64,000 nt of DNA, from NCBI GenBank assembly GCA_963575745.1, contig CAUYUJ010019948.1, positions 700,633 to 764,632 of the forward strand. The letters are read 5' to 3'. A program made the translations under genes and the position numbers. The number at the start of each line of letters is the position of its first letter. Positions within the stretch are counted from its first letter, which is position 1. The notes beneath the pieces were generated by a model. That model ran no database searches. It was not told where the DNA came from and saw only the letters and a list, made by a program, of their open reading frames with translations. Shown here one piece after another: positions 32,481 to 43,170 of the stretch. This stretch comes from Prorocentrum cordatum (taxonomy: Eukaryota > Sar > Dinophyceae > Prorocentrales > Prorocentraceae).

Positions 32481-34079
32481 TTCCCCATCTCGCCTCGCTC
32501 CCCCAGGCTTCAGACCGTCCCCGCCGGGCGCCGGGGTCGCCACGCGCTTTCCTGGTGGTGGTGGTGGTGGCCCCCCAGGGCAGGCTGACGCGGCCATGGG
32601 ACCCTCTGACCCCTCTTTTGTAGTCCTATGATCATCGCGTTGTAGCATAGCAGACGTGTCGCCTGGGCAGCCCAAAGGGGAACCGCTTAGGAACGAGCAG
32701 TGGCCACGGGCTAGTAAGCTCCCACTCAATGGCCCACAGCGGGACGTGCCCAGGAAAGTTTTGCGCACATGGGGATATGGTTGGTTGGTCGGCTGGTTGG
32801 TATGCTCGACTCTGCACCCCCCCGTGCTCGGCTGGTCGACGCGGGGCCGACTTGCAAGACGGGTTGGCTTCAAGCAAATCCCTGCCGGCCCCCGCTTCCC
32901 ATAAAGCCCACGTTGATGAGACTGGCCATCTGGATCATGCGCCCTTGCGGCTTGCGCTCTTCACCGGGCCCATGTGGAATGCGCCATTTCCGCGCGCCGA
33001 ACATCTCGCCGTCCGCGCGCAGGTGTCACCCGTGTCGTTGCACCCCGTACGCTCTGAAGAAGCCACAGCGTCAAGGGCGTGTCCAGCACGCGAGCAGCGC
33101 TTCTCTCTTTTTGTTGTACGGGGATAGTTTCGGTTTCCGGCTAGGCGGCGCCATGCGATATACTCGCGCAAACAAGTTGTTTGGGTTCGGTTTCCAGCAC
33201 ATGTGCGGAAGTCTGGCCGGAATAGTATGTGGTTTTGCATAGATTTTGAGGCAATGGGCCGTCGTTCGCCTTGAAGGTTTTCTCAGTTCCGTTGTCGATC
33301 GGCTTTGTGATGGACGGGGCGGGGATGTAGGGGCGTTGGGACGGGAAATGGAGAATTGACGAATCCCTTCTTTCCTTTCGATTACCAGGAGGCCCTTTTC
33401 AAAACAAGTCTTGTTTTTGCGGCTAGCCGGCGAAGGGGATCGAAGGGGGAGGGACGGGGGGGAACTTACCGGAGGGGACGGGTAGGAGGAAAGAAGGAAC
33501 GACGGGACACGTGCCACAAACATGCGCTGGTGCAGCAGGGGGACGGAGAAAAGAGCAGAATGGGGGATGGGGGGAGGGAGAAAGGAGGATCATGGGGGAG
33601 GGGGTGGTCGAGGAATTGGATCCGGAGGGGAGGGGGGGACAAGGATTGGGAGGGCGGAGAGGGGATGGGGGAAAGACGGAGGAGAGAGGCGGAAGGAGTA
33701 GGATAGGGGGGGGGAAGGTGGAGGATTCGGATTTGGACCTCTTTGCGGGGCACGGCGGCGCAGGCCATTTTTTCGACGATCGACCGGCCGATGGCGCGCC
33801 GCGCCGGCCCGCGAGGGCCCGAGAAGCCACAGCGACAGGCCAAACGACTGGCGCGTGCCGCGCGGGCGCGGCCCCCATGGGGCGGAATGCCCCGTCCCTG
33901 CTCGGCGGCGAACCTGGGGGGGAATTTCCAGGTTCGAATTTTGAGGTTCGCCTCTGGGGAGCGTTTTTGGCCGTCGGGCCTCCGAAATTCAATCCGGAGC
34001 GACAGGCCGTGTCGGATGGTCCCTGGGACGGGCGATATTCGGCGGCGCGCACAGGAAGGGAAGAGAATCGGGGCGGACC
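32481..34079. other. No recognisable gene; purine-rich patch at 33440-33730
   Basis: Open frames (for example 32769-33242) show no known motif. 33440-33730 is GGGGGA/GGAGG-rich. The region ends at the next CTTGG element. Confidence 0.45.
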
Positions 34080-34665
34080 TTCTCAGAAGGCCTCTTGTAT
34101 ATGGGTTCAAGTGGATCTGGAAAAACTTGGAGGCAGGTGGCCTTTTGAAAACAATTTGGGAGCCTCTTGGGTCTTCATGGGGCCTGTCGGGGGCTTCTGG
34201 GGGCCTCTTAGGGGCCTCTTGGAGGCTTCTTCGGGGGTCCTGGGAGCTTCTTGCCGCGGAGGACTCGACATGTCGGTTCAGGTTCCCCCTCTTGGGCCCC
34301 TCTTGAGGGCGTCCTGGGGCCTTCTTGGGTTGTTCCGGGGGCCTCTTGGGCCGTCTTGGGGCCTTCTTGCGCCCTTTGAGGCTGTATTGGGGCTCTCTTG
34401 GGCCGTCTTTGGGCGCCCTTGGGCGCTTCTTGGGCGGTCTTTTGGAGCGATCTTGGGAGTCTCCTGGGCCGTCTTAGAGAGTTGGGAGCCCGAAGCGGCG
34501 AGCATGCGACAACGTGGGCCCCCCTTGGGGGGGGGGTGCTCTTGGAGTGCTCTTGGGGCTTTTGGGGTTCCTCTGGGGCGGTCTTGGATTCATCTTTGGG
34601 CGCCTTGGGGCACTCTTGGACCGTCTCGAAGGCCTCTTCGACCGTCTTGGGGGCCTTTACGAAGA
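34080..34665 (+). repeat. CTTGG-family dispersed element
   Basis: Body repeats, plus the module GACATGTCGGTTCAGGTTCC followed by CCCTCTTGGGCCCCTCTTGAG (34266-34310), which aligns with those at 30790 and 58145, and a degenerate GCCCGAAGCGGCGAGCA (34490). Overlapping frames on both strands are artefacts. Confidence 0.8.
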
Positions 34666-35510
34666 CTGGTAGCCTCGAGTGCGCAGCATCTGTGCAATTT
34701 ACGAGGGATTGTGATCTCGATGGTACGAATGATTTTGTTGTGCGCAACGCCCCCCCAGGAATACAGAGCCCCGGGAGGGGAAGGTAAAACATTCCTATTG
34801 GTCTCCCCCCTCTCGCGTTTTAGAAACAATTCGCAGTGGGCAGCAGAAAGAAGGACTCTAACATTGGAGACTTGAAGCTGGAACTGGAGCAGGGAGCAGG
34901 GAGCAGCAAGCCTAACCTCCGCAGCCTGATGGCCCCACAAGTGGGCCGGCGGATATTCATTCGTTTGGTATTGTTGGGTTTTCAAAATCACCGAGCTCCA
35001 CGTCACAATTTTATGTGAACATAATCAGAATCACGAATACCTCGCAGTTTTCGGCCAGGGGGGATACACTGCTGGCAGTTTTTGGCCGACGGGCATATTG
35101 GCTTCCCATTCCGCCTCCCTCTCCGTGGGGAACCGCTTCTCCGCTCCAGCCTCGTGCTGCAAACCACTAGGTAAATCCAAACACTTGGGTCGTACAGTCG
35201 GTTTGGCATGGCTTCTGAACCCCGGGCATTGCGGAACGCCCCGTGCCAAAGCGCAGGTGCCAGCGTCGTCTTGCCCCCTCCGCCGAAGAAGGGGAAGAAG
35301 GCTGCGCGCTGGAGGGGCACGCAGGAGATTGTGCGGGGGGGGTGGAGTGGCGCGCGATAGGACAGGCGGGTTTGCACTGGACCAAGTAGATGTAGGCAAT
35401 GGCAGGCCGCCTCCTTCACGTATTCGGCTCTGCTCTTGGCTGAACCGCCCCCCGCCCATCAGCCCATGAGGTTGTTATCTAGGAGTGGCAGGTAGTATAT
35501 GGAAACCTAT
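34666..35510. other. No recognisable gene
   Basis: Contains a short GGGAGCA repeat (34890-34905). Open frames on the minus strand (35003-35459) are Arg/Pro-rich without motifs. Confidence 0.4.
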
Positions 35511-35512
35511 AG

Positions 35513-37445
35513 GCGTGTTTTACGGGCGCAGCCCGTAATTTGATTCTCGCGAGGTAGACTGACTGAACTGAACTGAACTGAACCCTTATGGCCGTTAGAT
35601 GGCAGTTTTATTTTTTTGGGTGAGGATATTTGGGCGGCAGTTTTAAGTTTGACGCCAGAGGGTGAGGACATTTTGGGAGGCCGTTTTGAGCAAGAGGGTG
35701 TGGGAATTGGGGGGGTGAGGATATTGCGGGGGCAGTTTTAGGCCAGGGAGGGTGAGGATATTTGGGCGGCAGTATGACGTTTGACGCCAGCGGGTGAGGA
35801 TATTTTGGGAGGCGGTTTTAAGCCAGCGCGGGAGGATATTTGGGAGGGCTAGTTTTCCGCCAGAGAAGGTGAGGATATTTCAGGTGCAGTTTGATGCCAG
35901 GGAGGGTGAGGATATTTGCGCGGCAGTTTTAAGTTTGACGCCAGCGGGTGAGGATATTTCGGGAGGCAGTTTTAAGCCAGCGGGGGGGGATATTTGAGAG
36001 GTCTACTTTTCCGCCAGGTGCGGTGAGGATATTGCGAGGATACTGCGGGTGCAGTTTTTGGCCAGGGATGTTGAGGATATTTTACGGGCGCAGCCCTTCA
36101 TTTTATTCTCGCGCGGTAGACAGACAGATTGAATTGAACCACCAGGCCGTTAGATGGCAGTTTTATTTTCGCGGATGAGGAAATTTCGGTGGCAGTTTTA
36201 AGCCAGCGTGTGAGGATATTTCGAAGGTAGTTTTAAGCCAGCGGGTGAGGATATGTGGGTGGCAGTTTAAGCCAGCGGGTGAGGACATTTCGGTGGCAGT
36301 TTTAAGTCAGCGGCTGAGGATCTTTCGAAGGCAATTTTAAGCAAGAGGGTGAGGATATTTCGGTGACAGTTTCATGCTAGCAGGGCAGGATATTTTGGTG
36401 CCAGTTTTGAGCCAGCCGGTGAGGATGTTTCGGTGGCAGTTTAACGCCAGCGGGTGAGGATATTTCGGTGGCAGTTTTAAGCCAGCGGGTGAGGATATTC
36501 TGGTGGCAGTTTTCAGCCAGCGGATGAGGATATGTCGGTGGCAGTTTTATTTCCGCGGGTGAGGATATTTCGGTGGCAGCTTTGAGCCACCGGGTGAGGA
36601 TATTTCGGCGGTAGTTTAAGCCAGCGGGGGGGGGCACATTTCGGTGGTAGTTTGAAGACAGCGGGTGAGCAGATTTCGGTGGCAGTTTTAAGCCAGGTGG
36701 TGAGGATAGTTCGGTGGCAGTTGTAAGCCAGCGGGTGAGAATATTTCGGTGGCAGCGTTATTTCCGCGGGTGAGGAGATTTCGGTGGCAGTTTTAAGCTC
36801 GCGGGTGGGGATATTCCGGTGGCAGTCTCAAGCCAGCGGGTGAGGATATTTCGGTGGCAGTTTGAAGCCAGAGGGGGGGGGCGATATTTTGGTGGCGGTT
36901 TCAAGCTCGTGGGTGAGGATATTTCAGTTGGAGTCTGAAGCCAGCGGGTAAGGAAATTTCGGTGGCAGTTTGAAGCCAGCGGGTGAGGATATGTCGGTAG
37001 CAGTTTTAAGTCAGCGGGCGAGGATATTTGGGTGGCAGTCTCAAGCCAGCGGGTGAGGATAATTCGGTGGCAGTTTTAAGCCAGCGTGTGGGGATGATTC
37101 GGTGGCAGTTGTAAGCCAGGTGTTGAGGATATTTCGGTGACAGTTCTAAGCCAGCGGGTGAGGATATTTCGGTGGCAGTCTCAAGCCAGCGGCTGAGGAT
37201 ATTTCGATGGCAGTTTTAAGCTCGTGCGTGAGTATGATTCGGTGGCAGTTGTAAGCCAGCGGGTGAGGATATTTCGGTGACAGTTCTAAGCCAGCGGGTG
37301 AGGATATTTCGGTTGCAGTCCTAAGCCAGCGTGTGAGGTTATTTCGGTGGCAGTTTTAAGTCAGCGGGTGAGGATATTTCGCTGGCAGTTTTAAGTCAGC
37401 GGGTGAGGATATTTCGGTGGTAGTTGTAAGCTAGCGGGGGAGGAG
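35513..37445. repeat. 35-bp satellite, about 50 units
   Basis: The consensus unit starts GTGAGGATATTTCGGTGGCA and continues GTTTTAAGCCAGCGG, 35 bp in all, repeated head to tail for about 1.8 kb with unit-to-unit substitutions and short insertions. Units before about 36180 are more divergent (GGGCGGCAGTTTTAAGTTTG variants). A second element, GGGCGCAGCCC followed by TTAGATGGCAGTTTTATTTT, is present at both 35519 and 36087, so the array's 5' part was duplicated as a block. No coding capacity. Confidence 0.97.
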
Positions 37446-38183
37446 AAGGAGGAGAGAGGAACCGAGAAGAGCTGTGCTCGGCGCGGGCATCCAGCCGCCA
37501 CGCGATGCGTCATTCGCTTGGTTGGCCCAGCCGACGGCTACGCATCCAGCGCGGTGCTGCGCCCGTATATATGCTCGCCCCTCGGCGTGGGGCTGGCGGA
37601 GGGCCAAGAGGCGAGCTGTCGGGTGATTATCATGGGTGTCCGGAAGTTTGTCTATGTTTGTGCCTGCGTGTGACAGGGGTGCGATTTTGTGTGGGAGCGA
37701 GTGAGTTTGTGTGCGTGTGTGCGCGCTCTCAGTACCAGTGAATGTGAGTATGTGGGTATGGATAACATGTGTCCGAGCGTTGGCGTCTGTCAGGAGAGAC
37801 AAAAGTACCACTACTACCAGCTATGGGGATGGCCGCTCTCTCCCCTCGAGCTGGTGGCACCTCCTTCCAGGAACTCTCTGGACGCATGCCCGGAACGAGG
37901 TGCCATCAGCTCGAGTTGGTGGGACAGCCGCCCCCTTAGCTGGTGGTAGTGGTATGTTTGTCTCTGGTGGGTATGAGGGAAAGCCAGAGTGATTTTTTTG
38001 TGCGAGTTTGCGTGTCCAGGGTATGAGTGAGTCTGAGCAGGTGTCAGCGGAGTGCGAACGAGCTCGAGTCGTACATTTGGGCGTGAGAGCCTTTGTATGA
38101 GTATAATGTGGAATGGAAAGGTTTGGCGGATGGGCCCCACTTAAAACAACATCTCCGAAAGTGGAGGTGGGGAAACATGAAAC
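37446..38183. other. No recognisable gene
   Basis: GT-rich sequence at 37640-37760 and inverted TACCACTACTACCAGCT / AGCTGGTGGTAGTGGTA arms (37805-37821 and 37938-37954). The inverted arms enclose about 115 bases and may be another small foldback element. Confidence 0.5.
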
Positions 38184-38969
38184 GTGGTCGAGTGGCTTGG
38201 GTGCCCGATTACCGATAACAGCCAGTGCCCCGTCGGACGAGTCTTACGTCGGATCGGGCACGGTAGGCAACTGACTATGAGGGAGCACACCTTCACAATG
38301 AGTCTTTCGAGGATTTGGTGCCCAAAGCCGCGGCACTTTTTAGGAATTGCATACACATCCAAAGCTCTGGCCCGACGTTGCATTCACAGGCGAGGGTTTA
38401 GCTGGATATCAGGCTCAAGTGATCTTCTTACTGAAAGTCTCGGACGGCTTACTCGTGCATCGCGGATGCGAAGCTATTATTTTGGAAGCGAGCGCAGTTC
38501 CGGGTGGTTCGACAGATGTGAAAGTCATTTAAGTTTTACCGCAGCAGGATCTGACACGCGGCCATCAGTTGTCGCTATGGTGCCACTTCCATGTGACTGG
38601 AGCACTTTTCGGAACTGCGTAATGCAATCTGCCCATCATTTCCAAGCTGAGATCCATGCCAATGCTTCAGTTGAAAGGCGCTTGTTACGCCCACATGTTC
38701 GTTTTAAGGTGTACGAGGGTGAGCCTGACGGCAAGGCTGGGCCGGCGCTCCATCTGCACGAGCCGCTTCTCCCAGCGGCGCAGGCTCCGCAGAAGGCCAA
38801 GAAGAAGGCCAAGAACGACAGACAGAAGGAGACCAAGAAGGTCTCTCCGTCGGCCGCCGCCACTGCACTCTCCATCCAACCAGCTTTGCTTCTCTCCACT
38901 CCGATCGTCGTGCCGCCCGCCCTTCCGCTCTCCACTCCGCTTTCCAACGCGCCCCTCTTCCATCGCTAG
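38184..38969 (+). CDS. Unrecognised ORF, 261 codons, Lys-rich C-terminus
   Basis: Open from 38184 to 38969. Residues 1-170 are mixed-composition sequence without a motif I know (SRIWCPKPRHFLGIAYTSKA). Residues about 170-190 (VRFKVYEGEPDG) look protein-like, followed by the basic KAKKKAKNDRQKETKK and a Leu/Pro/Ser tail. Average composition and the Lys-rich block make it a little better than neighbouring frames. No start context, and downstream overlapping frames suggest it may not be real. Confidence 0.25.
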   Translation: MVEWLGCPITDNSQCPVGRVLRRIGHGRQLTMREHTFTMSLSRIWCPKPRHFLGIAYTSKALARRCIHRRGFSWISGSSDLLTESLGRLTRASRMRSYYFGSERSSGWFDRCESHLSFTAAGSDTRPSVVAMVPLPCDWSTFRNCVMQSAHHFQAEIHANASVERRLLRPHVRFKVYEGEPDGKAGPALHLHEPLLPAAQAPQKAKKKAKNDRQKETKKVSPSAAATALSIQPALLLSTPIVVPPALPLSTPLSNAPLFHR

Positions 38970-39330
38970 AGGACTGCACCTGCTTGATCGCTCCCTCAAT
39001 CCCTCAGTTCCGCCGGACTTCGCTCAACTTCGCTCGTCCTGCTCGCCCGATTGCTTCCTCACACTCCAATTCGATCATTGGCCCGCCCGCTCTGCCGCCC
39101 AGTGCTTCCACGAAGCCTTCTCTGCCCGCTCGAGTCGCCCATTCCCGCTCGTGCCGCCTGTGCCCAGCCTGATGTCGGGCACCGTTCGTTGCGAGACCAC
39201 GTCGCGCTGGCGTCTGAGCACTGCCAGGGCCCTCGACGTCTGAGTGTCCGCGCGCGCCTCCCACGCGTGCCGCGGCTGCGCCCCACCCCCATGCTTTGGT
39301 CGTCTTCCCCCTCTCGGGGTCTCCCAAATT
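38970..39330. other. Pyrimidine-rich spacer without recognisable gene
   Basis: TTCGCTCAACTTCGCTCG-like short repeats, then featureless GC-rich sequence up to the inverted-repeat element. Confidence 0.4.
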
Positions 39331-39331
39331 G

Positions 39332-39494
39332 AGGTCTCTGTAGATGGGGTCGCAGGATCCCGCTGCATCGGCGATTGACTGGCGGCGTCGGCGTGAAGAA
39401 GATCGGGCTCCACATCGAGCGATGCATCCGCGATGCCGATTGGCGATGCCGTGCGATCGTTCGGCCACACCTGCTCGCACCCCATCTGAGAGGC
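39332..39494. mobile_element. MITE, TAGATGGGGTCG family, copy 1
   Basis: The left end GAGGTCTCTGTAGATGGGGT and right end CACCCCATCTGAGAGGC are imperfect inverted repeats. The interior GATCGGGCTCCACATCGAG is the reverse complement of the interior of the 44797 element, so the two copies are in opposite orientation. Confidence 0.75.
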
Positions 39495-39534
39495 TTGTGT
39501 CACCCCCCTTCCTTCCCAAGGGCTCCCCCGAGGG

Positions 39535-39680
39535 CGCGAAGTTATTCGCGCTTCGCGCTTCGCGGTCCTCGTTCCTCCTCCCCCTCCTCCTCGTCCTCCT
39601 TTTCTCCCTTTGGGGGGGCGGCGCGAGAGCGCGAAGTTATTCGCGCTTCGCGCTTCGCGGAGCGCGAAGCGCGAAGTTGG
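39535..39680. repeat. GCGCGAAG foldback
   Basis: AGCGCGAAGTTATTCGCGCT and TTCGCGCTTCGCGG occur twice (39535-39570, 39630-39680) with a CCTCC tract between, giving GCGCGAAG / CTTCGCGC self-complementary arms. Confidence 0.7.
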
Positions 39681-39989
39681 GAGCCCTTGCCTCCCGTCGT
39701 CCTCTGCGGGAATTCTGAAGGTCTCGCGCAGAGCACAGCAGTTGTACCATCCGGTCCACACGTCCGCTCCGTCAGATACGAGACGACGTTCGCGAGGCGC
39801 TGTTGCGACGCATGTCCGGCGCAAAGTACATGCTAGTTCGATGCAAATCCGACGCAAATCCGACGGGAGCCCGACGCAATGTCGACGTGGATCGGACGTA
39901 AGTTGTGTCTCAAGTTGCCGCGCGAGGCCTCCAGGCTTTACCTCCTCCCCGTCGTCGTTGTCGGAGAGAGCGTGATCCACCGCCGCATT

Positions 39990-40490
39990 ACTGTGGAAAA
40001 TATCCCCCTCTTCCCCTCTTCATCTGGAGCCTGGGCCCCCCCCCCCTTTCTTCGAAAATACCCCCCCCCCCTCCCCCCCGGCAAGACCTCCCCCCCTTTA
40101 ACCCCTTCCGCTCCCCCCCTCTGGAAAACCCGGGGCGGTGTCACTCCGGCTCGAACCCCCCCTCCAAAAAAGGAGTGGGGGGTCATTGCCGGTTCGAACC
40201 CCTCCCCTCCAGAAAACCAGGGGCGGTTTCACTCACTTATTTTATTATTTTTTTTTTTTTTTTCTTTTCCTTTTTTTTTTTTGTTTTTTTTATTTTTATT
40301 TTATTTTATTTATTTTTTTCTTTTATCGTTTTTTTTCTTTTTTTTTTTTTTTTTTCTTACTTTTTTTATATTTTTTTTTTTTTTTGTCACTATCGGTTCG
40401 AAGCCCCCCCAGCCTCCAGAAAACCGGGGTGGGGGGTCACTACCGGTTCGAACCCCCCCCCTCCAGAAATCCAGGGGGGGGGTCCCCACC
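39990..40490. repeat. ~46-bp GGTTCGAACC tandem repeat, split by a T-rich tract
   Basis: Units of about 46 bases (GGGGTCACTACCGGTTCGAA, then CCCCCCTCCAGAAAACC) start near 40129, 40176, 40386 and 40432. A T-rich tract of about 160 bases (40225-40385) interrupts the array. GGTTCGAACC matches the tRNA T-arm/B-box core, but no tRNA fold is present. Confidence 0.85.
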
Positions 40491-41495
40491 ACCGTCCGCA
40501 CCACCACGTCCGCACCACCGTCCCCACCACCGTCCGCACCACATCCCCCACTGCTGTCCCCAGCACCACTCTCCCCACCACCACTTTCCCCACTGTTGCA
40601 CTGAGTCTGTCCCCACGTACCCACCACTGTTCCCACCACGGTCCCACTCTCCCCACTTTCCCCGCGGTCCCCACCACTGTCCCTCTGTCCCCACTGTCCC
40701 ACTGTCCCACTGTCCCCGCCGCTGTCCCACGGAGCTGTCCCATTGTTCCCACCACTGCCCCCACTGTCCTTACCATATTGTTCCCACTGTACCCCTGTCC
40801 CATCGTCCCCACCAACGTCCTCGCCGCCACCGCCCTCACCACTGTCCCCACCACCACTGTCCCCACTGTCCCACCACTGTCCCACTGCCCCAACTGTCCC
40901 AACCACTGTCCCACTGTCCCCACACCACTCCACCACCGTCCCCACCGCTGTCCCACAGTCCCCACCACTGTCCCACTGTCCCCACTGTTCCCAGCAATGT
41001 CCCCGCTGTCCCCACCAGTGCCCCGACCAGTATCTCATCGTCCCCACTGTCCCCACCATTGTCCCACCACGGTCCCACTCCCCACTGTCCCCACCACTGT
41101 ACCCACTGTACCCACCACTGTCCCACTGTCCCCACTGTCCCCGCCGCTGTTCCACTGTGCTGTCCCACTGTCCCCACCACTGTCCTCACCACTGTCCCAC
41201 TGTCCCCACTGTCCCCGCAAATCTCCCCAGTGTACGACTGTCCCACCACCGTCCTCACCACCGCCTTCACCACTGTCCCCACCACTACCGTCCCCACCAC
41301 TGTCCCACTGTCCCCACTGTCCCCACCACTGTCCCGCTGTCCCCTTACCACTGTCCCCACCACCACCGTCCCCACCACTGTCCCACTGTCCGCACCACCG
41401 TCCCACTGTCCCCATACCACCGCCCCCACCACCACCGTCCCAATAACTGTCGCAGTATCCCCACCACTGTCCATCTGTCCGGAGGAGCGGGAATC
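40490..41495. repeat. CCCCACCACTGTCCCACTGT minisatellite
   Basis: About 1 kb of imperfect CCACTGTCCCC units with no fixed long period. Pro/Ser/Thr/Val-rich (+) and Gly/Thr/Val/Trp-rich (-) frames up to 513 codons are artefacts. Confidence 0.95.
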
Positions 41496-41645
41496 GTTTG
41501 CCGGCGGAAAGGGGGGTGGGGTCAGTTCGAACCGGTAGTGACCCCCCTCTCTTGTCATGATGGACTGGAGGGGAGGAGGGGGAGGGTTTGAACCGGTAGT
41601 GACCCCCCCCGGTTTTCGAGGGTGGGGGGGGCGGGTTGCGAACCT
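41496..41645. repeat. GGTTCGAACC repeat units, inverted orientation
   Basis: GTTCGAACCGGTAGTGACCC (41525) and GTTTGAACCGGTAGTGACCC (41588) are reverse complements of the 40129-40440 units, so inverted arms flank the CCACTGT array. Confidence 0.85.
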
Positions 41646-42310
41646 CCCGTGACCCCCCAGGTCACGCTCTTTCAGTTATCGGCATCGGCGTCGTCGTCGC
41701 CAGTGGTGGGAATGGCAAGCGCAGCTCCCAAGCCTGGAACACATCCTTGTCCTCATGATTGGCATCGCCTCGTCCCGATGCCAATCTATAGGAATAGGGA
41801 TAAGTTCGAGGCTGGCTAGCGGCGCGAGCTTCAGGGATAGGGATAAGTTCGAGGCTGGCTAGCTTCAGGGATCAGGATAATTTCGAGTTGGCGCCGCCTC
41901 ATCCCGATGCCAATCTTTAGGATCCCTTCAGCTTCTGAGGGTGCATCCCTGAGATTGTCATCGCCTCCCAGCTTGTACGTCTCAGGGATAGGGATGAGTT
42001 CGAGGCTGGCTAGCGTCGTGAGCTCTGCGTGCGTTGCGCCGTGCGAGCTCGCGCGCGCGCGCGCCGTGCCGTAGCCGACTCCGTGGGAGGCCGCCCAGCG
42101 GCGGCGCGCGCGCTTCTTTGCCATCCAGTGGAGGAAGGGGGGGAGAAGGAGGAGGAGGAAAAGCTAGGTGCGCTCGTGTCATGTCTGACGTCCTACCCCT
42201 CCCTCCCATCCCTCACCGTCGCGCAGATTTCCCCTGTATTCGCACAGTCGGATGTCGCAGCAGGGCATAGCAGCACATGGCATAGCATGGTTTTGAAGAT
42301 CAACGCATAG
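41646..42310. repeat. TTCGAGGCTGGCTAGC short repeats and spacer
   Basis: GATAAGTTCGAGGCTGGCTA occurs at 41800 and 41849, with a GATGAGTTCGAGGCTGGCTA variant near 41993, together with CATCCCGATGCCAATCT copies. The rest shows a (GC)n-like stretch (42047-42065) and no gene. Confidence 0.6.
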
Positions 42311-42314
42311 CCTG

Positions 42315-42905
42315 ACCTAGCATGGCGTGGCGCGTGGCGACGCCCCAAAGTGGGGGGGGGGCTTCTTCGGGCCAGGGAATAAACAAATCGACGCCGAATG
42401 TGTAATCACTTCCGACGGTTTCTTTTCGGGGTGGCATGTTTTAGATTTTGGGACTTTTTGAGGACAGAATGCCATGCCGTGGCACGGCGCTGGAAATAAT
42501 GACGCCAGCGTTGCAGCGGAAGCACGATTCGAAACGAGCGGAAGCGCGGAGCGCGGAAATGAGGCCAGCGTTGCAGCGGGAGCACGATGAGGAGGATGCG
42601 TAGCCTCCCATAGCATGGTGTGGCGACGCCCCAAAGTGGGGGGGCGGGGCATCTGCGACCACAGAAATCAACGAATCGACAGCGACTGTGTAGTCACTTG
42701 CGATGTTTTTTTTTCCAGGGGGCATTTTTGTAGATTTTGAGGCCTATTGGGGAGGACCGAAAACCGTGCCGTGGCATGGCGCTGGAAATAATGACGGCTG
42801 CAGTGGGAGCTCGATTTGGAACGAGCGGAAGCGCGGAAATGAGGCCAGCGTTGCAGCGGGAGCACGATTCGGATCGAGCGGTAGCCCGAAAATGAGGCCA
42901 TCTTT
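42315..42905. repeat. ~300-bp tandem duplication, two copies
   Basis: Copy 1 (about 42315-42610) and copy 2 (about 42617-42905) share, in order, TGGCGACGCCCCAAAGTGGG, AAATCGACGCCGAATGTGTA, TAGATTTTG, CGTGGCACGGCGCTGGAAAT and GAGCGGAAGCGCGGAAATGA, with divergence and indels. A GAGGCCAGCGTTGCAGCGGG subrepeat recurs within both. Confidence 0.85.
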
Positions 42906-43054
42906 TCAGCGAGAGCAGCATGTTGAAAAAAAAGAGCGAAAATCCGACTCCTGGAATCCTGTGTGTAAAATACCAGTACGCGGAGAGGGGCCGAACATTT
43001 CCCGGACGTCGCCAGGGGAGAGAGGAGCCTTGTATTCATATTGTATCATTGTCG

Positions 43055-43170
43055 AGGAGGAGGGAGGAGGAGGCGGACGAGGAGGAGGAGGAGGAGGAGG
43101 GGGAGGAAGGCAGGAAGAGGAGGCCGAAGAGGAGGACGGGGAAGAGGAGGGGGAGGAGGATCCAGGCTGC
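43055..43170. repeat. GGA purine tract
   Basis: GAGGAGGAGG-rich sequence on the + strand; Glu/Arg-rich frames are artefacts. Confidence 0.85.

Noticed and set aside
31413-32588. Histone-like nuclear protein from the AKAKAKA stretch
   Set aside because: The frame continues into GAGGATGGATCGAGG and TCC repeats and begins in GATTCG repeats; only about 60 codons look protein-like.
40170-40460. tRNA genes suggested by GGTTCGAACC
   Set aside because: No acceptor, D or anticodon arms can be formed around the sequence, and it occurs as a tandem repeat.
39905-41446. 513-codon Pro/Thr-rich plus-strand ORF
   Set aside because: It runs through unrelated repeats (GGTTCGAACC units, T-tract, CCACTGT array) and is purely compositional.
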